Assembly (NCBI GenBank): GCA_031399025.1
Contig: JANNOJ010000095.1
Span: 1-64,000, forward strand
Direction: 5' to 3'
DNA: 64,000 nucleotides
Source: CBDBZL01 sp031399025
Lineage (GTDB): Bacteria; Pseudomonadota; Alphaproteobacteria; Sphingomonadales; Sphingomonadaceae
Shown here piece after piece: positions 55,717 to 64,000 of this stretch; the stretch's first letter is position 1, and the number at the start of each line of letters is the position of its first letter. The position numbers were made by a program, and so were the translations under genes. The notes below the pieces were generated by a model that saw only the letters and a program-made list of their open reading frames with translations, was not told where the DNA came from and did not search any database.

Positions 55717-57087
55717 TCAGAAGTAATCCTTCATCGCGCTCCACACCCGGCGAATGGCGGCACCGCCCGACGGGCGATGCGCCAGCGTGAACCGCGAGCC
55801 GATCGCGCGCAGGTCGACCGGATCCTGAGCCACGTAGAGCACGATCCCTGCAAGCGTGGTGAACCCGGGCGTGGCGTGCGCTTCGGGCAGGCCGCGCAGC
55901 GCCGGTGGGCGGCCGATCCGTACCGGCGCGCCGAGCACCCCTTGCGCGTAATCAGCCAGGCCGGCCAGTTCGGCCCCGCCGCCGGTCAGCACCACCTGGC
56001 GGCCGCGCGCGCGCTTGGTGCGGATGGCGAAGCCCATCGTCTCGAGCGCGCGGGCGACATCCCCCATCAGCAGGTCGAGCTCGGCGGTGATGACCGAGAC
56101 CAGCTCGGCGCGCGGGATGCGGCCGGTGGCCTCGGCGCCGCGGGCCGACGAGCGCGATGGTGCTGCGGGCGGCGGCCCAGCGGCCTCGCCCTCGCGGCTG
56201 TCGCCCGGCCCGGCGAGCGGGATCATCTCGCGATTGTCCGCCGGGCTGGCGACGGCCGAACCGGAGACGCATTTCAGCCGCTCGGCCTGCGAGGCGCGGA
56301 TGCCGAAGGCGCTGGCGATGGCGTCGGTGATGTCGGCCGAGCCGCGCGCGACGGTCGCCAGGCGCGTGAGCATGCCGCCCGCATGGACCGAGACGTGCGT
56401 CACCTGCGCGCCCAATTCGATCAGCGCGACGCCCAGCTCGCGATCCTCCTCGGTCAGGCACGCCTGGGCGGCGGCGAGCGGCGAGGCGACGATGCCCTCG
56501 ACGTCCAGATGCGCGTTCTGCACCGCCTCGGTGAGGTTGCGGACCGGAGCACTATCGGCGCGCATCACGTGGATATCGACCCCGAGCCGCTCGGCATGCA
56601 ACCCCTTGGGATTGGCCACGCCGTCGGCGCCGTCAAGGAAGTAGCAGGCGGGCTGCGCATGGAGCACGGTGCGGCCCTCCGGATCGAGGCCGTCGCGCGC
56701 GGCGACCAGCAGGTGCTCGATGTCCTCTTCCTCGATCCGGCGACCGTCGATGTCGATCTCCACCGGGTCGATGGCGCTCGCCAGGCCGGCGCCCGAGCAG
56801 CCGATCCACACCGAGCCCACATTCATCCCCGCGAGCTTCTCGGCCCGCTCGATGGCGTCGCGCACCGCATAGGTGGCGGCCGCCATCTCGGTGACATAGC
56901 CGCGCTTGATGCCCTGCGCCGCGCGGTGGCCGCTGCCCAGCACCGTGATCTCGCCTGCTTGGGTGACCCCGGCGATCATCGCCGAGATGCGGAACGAGCC
57001 GATATTCACCGCGCCGATGACCCGCTCGAACGCCGGCTGCCCGGGCTGCGCGGCCTGGCCGTCGCGGTTGCGGGGGGAGACGGCCAT
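55717..57087 (-). CDS. ftsA: Cell division protein FtsA
   Basis: An actin-like protein that tethers FtsZ to the membrane. The 456-residue protein has the SHS2 region with AATYAVRDAIERAEKLAG and phosphate motifs such as VVLTGGGAELAGLADYA. A C-terminal amphipathic helix, AAIRRVWSAMKDYF, inserts into the membrane. It contains an insertion rich in Pro, Arg and Ala around residues 285-315, absent from E. coli FtsA. It begins one base inside the ftsQ end. Confidence 0.93.
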   Translation of the reverse strand: MAVSPRNRDGQAAQPGQPAFERVIGAVNIGSFRISAMIAGVTQAGEITVLGSGHRAAQGIKRGYVTEMAAATYAVRDAIERAEKLAGMNVGSVWIGCSGAGLASAIDPVEIDIDGRRIEEEDIEHLLVAARDGLDPEGRTVLHAQPACYFLDGADGVANPKGLHAERLGVDIHVMRADSAPVRNLTEAVQNAHLDVEGIVASPLAAAQACLTEEDRELGVALIELGAQVTHVSVHAGGMLTRLATVARGSADITDAIASAFGIRASQAERLKCVSGSAVASPADNREMIPLAGPGDSREGEAAGPPPAAPSRSSARGAEATGRIPRAELVSVITAELDLLMGDVARALETMGFAIRTKRARGRQVVLTGGGAELAGLADYAQGVLGAPVRIGRPPALRGLPEAHATPGFTTLAGIVLYVAQDPVDLRAIGSRFTLAHRPSGGAAIRRVWSAMKDYF

Positions 57088-57998
57088 CAGGTGCCTTCCC
57101 TCTCGGCGGCGGCAGCGGCGGCGGCGGCGGCCGACCTGCCCGGCACGCGCAGATAGATACGCTCGGGGCTGCGCATGTCGAAACTGGCGACCCGACCGCC
57201 GAGCAGGCCGTTGGTTCCATCGAGCAGGGCGAAGCTCTTGAGCGCGGCGGCGGCCCGGTCGTCGCCCTGCGGCAGCGCCAGCTCCTGGCCGGTGGCGAAG
57301 GTGAGGTTCCAGCGCCGCTCGCCCACCCAGCGGGCGGCGATGACCCGCGGACGCAGCTCAGGGGCGGTGGCCAGCAGCCGGTCGAGCTCGGCCACCCGCG
57401 CGGGCGCACCCTCGCCTTCCACCACCAGCTTCCCGCGCGCTTCCTCGCGGCGCAGTTGCTCCAGACGATGGCCGGCCATGTCGATGAGGAACAGCCGTCC
57501 GTTGTCCCGGAACACCGCATGCGGTTGGCGCTCGACGATGTCGATGATAAGCCCGTCGGGCAGCTGGCGGACGATGCGGGCGTCCTGGACATAGGAGAGG
57601 CGCAGCAGCGACCGGCGCAGCTGCTGCAGGTCGAGCTCGGTCATCGCCCGGTTGCGCTCGCCCAGCGCGCGCTCGTAGACGGCAAGCTCGTTCATCCGCT
57701 CGACCCCGCGAACCTCAACCCGGCGTACTTCGAAACCGGCGTCGGCGGCCGCTTCGGCCATCCGCAGCCGCGCCAGGTCGATGATGCCGGCGTAGACCGA
57801 CACGGTCACCGCCAGCGCCAGCGCTGCGGCCAGGATGAGCGTGGTGAACAGGCCATGCCATTGCGCCTCGCTGAGCGGAATGGCGCGCATCAGCGGGTCG
57901 AGCAACGAGCCGCCGCCCGACCGTCGTTTGCGGCTGCGGCCGGCGCTGGGCCGAGCCTGGCGCCGCACGCCGGCCTTACGGGTAATCGTCTGGCTCAT
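57087..57998 (-). CDS. ftsQ: Cell division protein FtsQ
   Basis: A bitopic division protein bridging FtsL/FtsB and late proteins. The 303-residue protein has a basic cytosolic tail (about 1-48), one helix (LFTTLILAAALALAVTVSVY), a POTRA domain (about 85-160, starting FEVRRVEVRGVERMNELA) and a C-terminal beta domain. It ends with a run of alanines. Its ATG shares a base with the ddl TGA. Confidence 0.92.
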   Translation of the reverse strand: MSQTITRKAGVRRQARPSAGRSRKRRSGGGSLLDPLMRAIPLSEAQWHGLFTTLILAAALALAVTVSVYAGIIDLARLRMAEAAADAGFEVRRVEVRGVERMNELAVYERALGERNRAMTELDLQQLRRSLLRLSYVQDARIVRQLPDGLIIDIVERQPHAVFRDNGRLFLIDMAGHRLEQLRREEARGKLVVEGEGAPARVAELDRLLATAPELRPRVIAARWVGERRWNLTFATGQELALPQGDDRAAAALKSFALLDGTNGLLGGRVASFDMRSPERIYLRVPGRSAAAAAAAAAEREGT

Positions 57999-58957
57999 CA
58001 GCCCGCCACCTCGGCCGGCAGCTTGCCGAAATGAGCCAGGGCGTCGGCGATGATCATCTCGACCAGCTCGGCGTAGTCGATGCCGCACGCCTTGGCCTGC
58101 TCGGGCACCAGGCTGAGCGGCGTCATGCCGGGCTGGGTGTTGATCTCGAGCACGAACAGCCCCTCCTCGCCGCGCTCGTCGTCCCAGCGGAAATCGGTGC
58201 GGCTGGTGCCGCGGCAGCCGAGCAGCCGGTGCGCACGCAGCGCGTAGTCGAGGCACAACCGCTCGATCTGGGGCGGGATGCGCGCCGGGCAGACGTGCTG
58301 CGTCATCCCGTCGGTGTACTTGGCGGTGAAGTCGTAGAAGCCGGAATTGGGGACCAGTTCGGTCACCATCAATGCGCGCTCGCCCAGGACTGCGGTGGTG
58401 AGTTCGCGCCCGCGGATATAGGGCTCGGCCAGCAGCGTGGCGAAATCCTGCCAGGGTCCGGGGGCATCGGCGCGGATGGGATCGCCCACATTGCTGTCGG
58501 CGGTGATGATCGCCACGCCCACCGACGAGCCCTCGTTCACGGGCTTGAGCACATAAGGCCGCGCCAGCGGATCGCCGTCATGCAGGTCGCAGCTCTTGAC
58601 GATCCGCCCGCCGGGCATGGGGATGCCGTGCGGCACCAGGCGCTGCTTGGTCAGCTCCTTGTCGATGGCGATGACCGAGGTCGCGAGGCCGGAGTGGGTA
58701 TAGGGCACGCCCATCAGATCCAGCATGCCCTGGACCGTGCCGTCCTCGCCCGGCACGCCATGCAGCGCGTTGAACACCACGTCGGGCGCGGCCTCGGCGA
58801 TGCGCGCGGCGACGTCGCGGTCCATGTCGATGCGGGTGACGCGGTGGCCCTTACCCTCGAGCGCATCGGCCACGCCCTTGCCGCTCATCAGCGACACCTC
58901 GCGCTCGTTCGCCCAGCCGCCCATCAGGACGGCGACGTGGAGTTTGGCCAGTCTCAT
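57998..58957 (-). CDS. ddl: D-alanine--D-alanine ligase
   Basis: Makes the D-Ala-D-Ala dipeptide for peptidoglycan. The 319-residue ATP-grasp enzyme has VAVLMGGWANEREVSLMSG at the start, HGVPGEDGTVQGMLDLMGVPY, KPVNEGSSVGV and the C-terminal LEINTQPGMTPLSL. The serine, glycine-rich loop and metal-binding Glu/Asn are present. It overlaps murB and ftsQ (TGATG). Confidence 0.95.
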   Translation of the reverse strand: MRLAKLHVAVLMGGWANEREVSLMSGKGVADALEGKGHRVTRIDMDRDVAARIAEAAPDVVFNALHGVPGEDGTVQGMLDLMGVPYTHSGLATSVIAIDKELTKQRLVPHGIPMPGGRIVKSCDLHDGDPLARPYVLKPVNEGSSVGVAIITADSNVGDPIRADAPGPWQDFATLLAEPYIRGRELTTAVLGERALMVTELVPNSGFYDFTAKYTDGMTQHVCPARIPPQIERLCLDYALRAHRLLGCRGTSRTDFRWDDERGEEGLFVLEINTQPGMTPLSLVPEQAKACGIDYAELVEMIIADALAHFGKLPAEVAG

Positions 58958-59936
58958 CACGGCCGCCCCACCCGCTTGATCTCCCATTCGAGCGCAACGC
59001 CGGTCGCCTGGCTCACGCGGCGGCGAACCTCCTCGCCCAGGCTCTCGATCTGGGCGCTCGTCGCATGGCCGCGGTTGATGAGGAAATTGGCGTGCTTCTC
59101 GCTCACCTGGGCGTCGCCCAGCACCAGGCCGCGGCAGCCCGCCTCGTCGATCAATTGCCAGGCCTTCTTGTCGCCGATGCCCCTCAGCGCCGGGTTCTTG
59201 AAGGTCGAGCCCCCGGTCTTGGTACGCAGCGGCTGGCTGGCCTCCCGCTCGCGGGCGATGCGGTCCATCTCGGCGCCAATCGCCTTGGGGTCGCCCTTGC
59301 TGCCCTGCAGGCGAGCAGCGACCACGATGGCGCCGTCGGGCAGGCGGGAATGGCGGTAGGAATAGCCCAGGTCCACCGCCGGGATGGTGACGCATTCGCC
59401 GCCCGGCATCACCACGTCGCAATCGACCAGGACGTCAGCCACCTCGCGGCCATAGGCGCCGCCGTTCATCCGGACGAAGCCGCCCACCGTGCCGGGGATG
59501 CCGCGCAGGAACTCCAGCCCGCAGATGCCCGAATCGCGGGCGGAACTGGCGACCAGTATGCCGCTCGCCCCGCCGCCGCATTCAAGCACGCAGTCGCGCC
59601 GCGCCTCAACGCTGGTGAAGCCCTTGCCCAGCCGCACCACTACGCCCGGCACGCCGCCATCGCGCACGATGAGGTTGGAACCCAGACCCAAAGCCATCAC
59701 CGGGGTGTCGTCCTCGAGCGTCTGGAGAAAGGTGGTGAGGTCTTCAAGGTCTGCAGGTTCAAACAGCCAGTCGGCCGCTCCCCCGGTCTTGAACCACACG
59801 AGTTTGTCGAGCGGCGCCTGCTGGGTGAGCCGGCCGCGCACGGGAGCAGGCTCCAATAATGGGCCGGGCTGGGTCTCGTCGTCCGAGCCGGGGGCGTTGC
59901 CGCCGACCGGGCTTTCGCCGAACTGGAGCCAGCCGC

Positions 59937-59940
<4 letters not shown>
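58957..59940 (-). CDS. murB: UDP-N-acetylenolpyruvoylglucosamine reductase
   Basis: FAD-dependent reduction giving UDP-MurNAc. The 327-residue protein has WFKTGGAADWLFEP near 49-62, LGLGSNLIVRDGG and FLRGIPGTVGGFVRMNGGAYG. The catalytic serine lies in LRTKTGGSTFKNP, and the end has the type II pattern. The first 40 residues are a Pro/Gly-rich extension. It overlaps murC by 4 bases and ddl by one. Confidence 0.95.
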
Positions 59941-61391
<1,451 letters not shown>

Positions 61392-61401
61392 GCCGGACCT
61401 T

Positions 61402-62622
61402 TCACGCGGCGTCTTCCATCGCCGCGCCCTCGGCAGCCGCGACGGGCTGCGCTGCGCCTTGCGGCTTGCCGGGAGTGATGCGGATCACATCCTGCATCGG
61501 CACCGCGCCGAAGCTTTCGACCAGATCGGCCAGCTTCTCCGCCGCATCGGGGCGGCCGCAGTTCCAAGCCGCGTGCGCGGCGGCGGCGAGCGCTGCGGGT
61601 GGCTCGGCGAGCTCGGCGACCTGCCGGGCCAGCTCTGCGGGCGTGAACAGCGGCTGGCGGATCGAGCGCGCCCCCCCCGCTGCCACCAATTCGCGGACAT
61701 TGGCAGCCTGGTGATCGTCGGTGGCGATGGGCAGCGGCACCAGGATCGCCGGGCGGCCCACGGCGGTCAACTCGGCGATGGTCGAGGCGCCGGCCCGGCC
61801 GATGAACAGGTGTGCGGCGGCCAGCCGTGCCTGCATTTCATCGAAATAGGTGGCAAGCTCGGCGGGGATGGCGTGCTGCGTATAATGCGCGCGCACCGCC
61901 GCGATGTCCTCGGGCCGGCATTGCTGGACGACCTCGAGCCGCGCCCGCAAGCCCTCGGGCAGCAGCGCGAGGCCCTGGGGCACCACCTGCGAGAGCACCC
62001 GCGCGCCCTGGCTGCCGCCGGTCACCAGCACGCGCAGGGCGCCGGTCGCGGTGAAGGCGGGAAAGTCCTCGTCCCGCAAAGCCAGCACCTCGGGTCGGAC
62101 CGGGTTGCCGACCAGCTGCGTCCTGGCAAGGTGCGCGGGCTTCAGCCGGTCGACCTCGGGATAGGCGGTGGCGATGGCATTGACGCGCCCGGCCAGCAGG
62201 CGATTGACCCGGCCGAGCACCGCGTTCTGCTCGTGGATCACGGTGGGGATGCCGGCCCAGTTCGCCGCCAGCAGCGCGGGCAGCGCCGGGTAGCCGCCGA
62301 AGCCCACCACCGCGCTGGGCGCGAAGCTGTCGTAGAGCCGGGCCGCCATCGCGCGCCCTTCAAGCACCGCGCCCACGGCCCGCGGCCAGCGCAGCGGGTT
62401 CTTGCCGAAGCGGCCGGCGGGCAGGACGTGCTGGCCCAGGAATTCGGGCCGGCCGGGGATCGCCGCGCCGCGCCCATCGGTGATGAGCGCGACCCGGTGG
62501 CCGCGCCGTTCGAGTTCGTGCGCCAGGGCGAAGGCGGGGGTCAGGTGGCCGCCGGTGCCGCCCGCGGCCAGCACGTAATGGCGCGAGACCGAAGGGGTCC
62601 GGGGGTTGTTCCGGCCGCTCAT
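61402..62622 (-). CDS. murG: UDP-GlcNAc:lipid-II-forming transferase MurG
   Basis: Adds GlcNAc to lipid I, giving lipid II, at the inner face of the membrane. The 406-residue GT-B enzyme has YVLAAGGTGGHLTPAFALA, SAVVGFGGYPALPALLA, VTGGSQGARVLSQVVP and the donor-site IGRAGASTIAELTAVGRPAI. The C-terminal tail is about 30 residues longer than in E. coli and ends in an alanine-rich stretch. It overlaps ftsW by 4 bases. Confidence 0.95.
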   Translation of the reverse strand: MSGRNNPRTPSVSRHYVLAAGGTGGHLTPAFALAHELERRGHRVALITDGRGAAIPGRPEFLGQHVLPAGRFGKNPLRWPRAVGAVLEGRAMAARLYDSFAPSAVVGFGGYPALPALLAANWAGIPTVIHEQNAVLGRVNRLLAGRVNAIATAYPEVDRLKPAHLARTQLVGNPVRPEVLALRDEDFPAFTATGALRVLVTGGSQGARVLSQVVPQGLALLPEGLRARLEVVQQCRPEDIAAVRAHYTQHAIPAELATYFDEMQARLAAAHLFIGRAGASTIAELTAVGRPAILVPLPIATDDHQAANVRELVAAGGARSIRQPLFTPAELARQVAELAEPPAALAAAAHAAWNCGRPDAAEKLADLVESFGAVPMQDVIRITPGKPQGAAQPVAAAEGAAMEDAA

Positions 62623-63842
62623 CGCCCGCTCTCCCGTGTCAGCGCGCCCGCCAGATCGAACCGCTCGCGGCTGAGATACGGGTTACGCCGGGTGATGGCC
62701 AGCAGGAGGCCGATGAGAAAGCACTGCGCGATGGTGGAGGACCCGCCATAGCTCACCAGCGGCAGGGTCATGCCCTTGGACGGGAACAGCTGCAGGTTGA
62801 CCAGGATGTTGATGAACGCCTGCCCGCCGAACAGCGCCACCAGCCCGCTGGCGGCCAGCACGATGAACAGCCGTTCCTCGTCGAGCAGCCGTACCAGTAC
62901 CCGCACCACGATGGCGAGGTAGATGAGGACGATCACCGCGCAGGTCAGCAGGCCGAATTCCTCGCCCACGACCGAGAAGATGTAGTCGGTGTGAGCCTCG
63001 GGCAGGCGGGATTTCTCGGTGCCGAGCCACAGGCCGGTGCCGGTCCACCCGCCGTTCATCAGCGTGCGGCTGGCGAGGTCCACCTGGTCGTAGGCGGTGC
63101 CGCCGCCGAGGAAGGCGTCGATCCGGTGGCGGGCATTGTCGTAGAACAGATAGGTCGCGCCCAGCAGCACGGCGCCCCCGCCCGCGAAGACCCCGACGCG
63201 CTGCAGCGGCAGGCCGGCGAGCAATACCAGGACGAACCAGGCGGCGACGAACAGGATCGCATCGCCGAGGTTGGGCTGGGCCATGATGAGCGCGACGATG
63301 GCGCCGAGCAGCCCGGCGCTGATGGCGATGACCGGCATGTCCGGATCGCGCACCCGCCACGACAGGATCCACGCGGCGGTGACGACGAACACGGGCTTCA
63401 GGAACTCGGAGGGCTGGACCCTGAAGCCCAGGTCCAGCCAGCGGCGCGCCCCGTTCACCTCGCCTCCCGTGAACGGCACCAGCACCAGCGCCACGAAGGT
63501 GATCGCGCACAGCACGATGGCACCGCGCCGGGCGGTCTCGGCGGGTACCATGGAAGTCGCCAGCAGCACCAGCAGCCCGAGCCCCTGCCAGCGGGCGTGC
63601 AGCCAGAAGAAGTGCAGTTCCGACAATGTGGTGCTCGACGTCGACAGCCGCCCGGCGCTGGCCGGCGAGGCGGCGGCGACGGCCAGCCAGCCGATCGCCA
63701 TGAGCGCCAGGACCAGGAACAGCAGCGTGCGGTCGAGCTCGCGCCACCAGACCCGCAGCTGGCGCTTGCGATCGAGGGGAAAGCGCGGCGCTTGTGCCGG
63801 GCGCTGGCGGCTGCGCGGGATGTAGGGGCGCGCGGCGGTCAT
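62619..63842 (-). CDS. ftsW: Septal peptidoglycan polymerase FtsW
   Basis: A SEDS-family glycosyltransferase that polymerises lipid II at the septum with a partner class B PBP. The 407-residue protein has a basic N-terminal tail, about ten helices, the family motif GARRWLDLGFRVQPSEFLK (conserved Arg/Trp and PSE) and MTLPLVSYGGSSTIAQC near the end. It overlaps murG and the murD end (TGATG-like junctions). Confidence 0.95.
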   Translation of the reverse strand: MTAARPYIPRSRQRPAQAPRFPLDRKRQLRVWWRELDRTLLFLVLALMAIGWLAVAAASPASAGRLSTSSTTLSELHFFWLHARWQGLGLLVLLATSMVPAETARRGAIVLCAITFVALVLVPFTGGEVNGARRWLDLGFRVQPSEFLKPVFVVTAAWILSWRVRDPDMPVIAISAGLLGAIVALIMAQPNLGDAILFVAAWFVLVLLAGLPLQRVGVFAGGGAVLLGATYLFYDNARHRIDAFLGGGTAYDQVDLASRTLMNGGWTGTGLWLGTEKSRLPEAHTDYIFSVVGEEFGLLTCAVIVLIYLAIVVRVLVRLLDEERLFIVLAASGLVALFGGQAFINILVNLQLFPSKGMTLPLVSYGGSSTIAQCFLIGLLLAITRRNPYLSRERFDLAGALTRESGR

Positions 63843-64000
63843 GCGGCCGAGCGCCCGTCGAGGCGGTCCACCGCGCCCGGATCGGCCCCGGAGCCGCTGG
63901 TGAGCATGGCGACGATGCGGCGGAAGTCATCGCCGCGGGTCTCGTAGTCGCGGAACTGGTCGAAGCTGGCGCAGGCGGGCGAGAGCAGCACGACATCGCC
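63839..64000 (-). CDS. murD: UDP-N-acetylmuramoylalanine--D-glutamate ligase, C-terminal end (partial)
   Basis: Only the last 53 codons lie in the window. They read GDVVLLSPACASFDQFRDYE and then TRGDDFRRIVAML, the closing motif of MurD, followed by a TGA at 63841-63839 that overlaps the ftsW start. MurD adds D-Glu to UDP-MurNAc-Ala. The gene order confirms the assignment. Confidence 0.93.
   Translation of the reverse strand, partial: GDVVLLSPACASFDQFRDYETRGDDFRRIVAMLTSGSGADPGAVDRLDGRSAA

Overview
The window is about 64 kb of high-GC chromosomal DNA. It looks like an alphaproteobacterium of the order Sphingomonadales (Sphingomonadaceae or Erythrobacteraceae). The inference rests on gene content and protein style: two large TonB-dependent receptors, an aroQ-accB-accC block, a cobA-DUF2849-cysI-DUF934-cysH sulfur operon, a murD-ftsW-murG-murC-murB-ddl-ftsQ-ftsA-ftsZ cluster with a TPR/SPOR gene downstream, and alphaproteobacterial tRNAs. 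No rRNA and no CRISPR array were seen.

Region 1 (1-5640) is accessory. A Rieske oxygenase gene is followed by a TonB receptor gene, and the pair lies between the start of an IS630-type transposase at the window edge and a frameshifted IS3-type transposase remnant. Region 2 (5640-12420) is mostly housekeeping: cytochrome b561, YceI, a lone 3TM holin, a decayed amino-acid permease, aroQ, accB, an accC reading frame broken at its glycine-rich loop, a DUF3616 gene, an Lrp/AsnC regulator and two tRNAs. Region 3 (12420-17265), between tRNA-Pro and tRNA-Arg, is a decayed mobile island. It holds a second, broken Rieske oxygenase fragment, a ParB N-terminal fragment, a truncated IS110 transposase with a -1 frameshift, a DsbA-like tail, a ParDE-type toxin-antitoxin pair and a large serine recombinase with one in-frame stop, abutting the 3' end of tRNA-Arg.

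Region 4 (17300-35400) carries a YhhQ queuosine-precursor transporter, PspC, recF, a tesA/ybbA/ybbP-like trio, a second TonB receptor, typA, a glycosyltransferase, a PadR regulator, rarA, tRNA-Thr and ugd. Region 5 (35480-44860) has queF, a sulfurtransferase-metC-mscS operon, a phosphoribosyltransferase and a six-gene sulfate assimilation operon with an unusual RidA-family insertion. A short intergenic stretch at 44.9-45.2 kb has a promoter-like sequence, a palindrome and a strong intrinsic terminator, and probably makes a small RNA.

Region 6 (45225-64000) is almost entirely on the minus strand: an epimerase, proB, obgE, tRNA-Ala, a proline-rich lipoprotein, a Bax-inhibitor-1 protein, proC with a YbjN-like partner, and the cell-wall/division cluster from the end of murD through ftsZ. 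Most genes in that cluster overlap by 1-4 bases, which implies one translationally coupled operon. The best candidates for something unusual are the tRNA-bounded island with its two Rieske relics, the possible -1 frameshift signal in the IS110 gene, the putative small RNA, and the RidA insertion in the sulfur operon. No clear undescribed multi-gene system was found.
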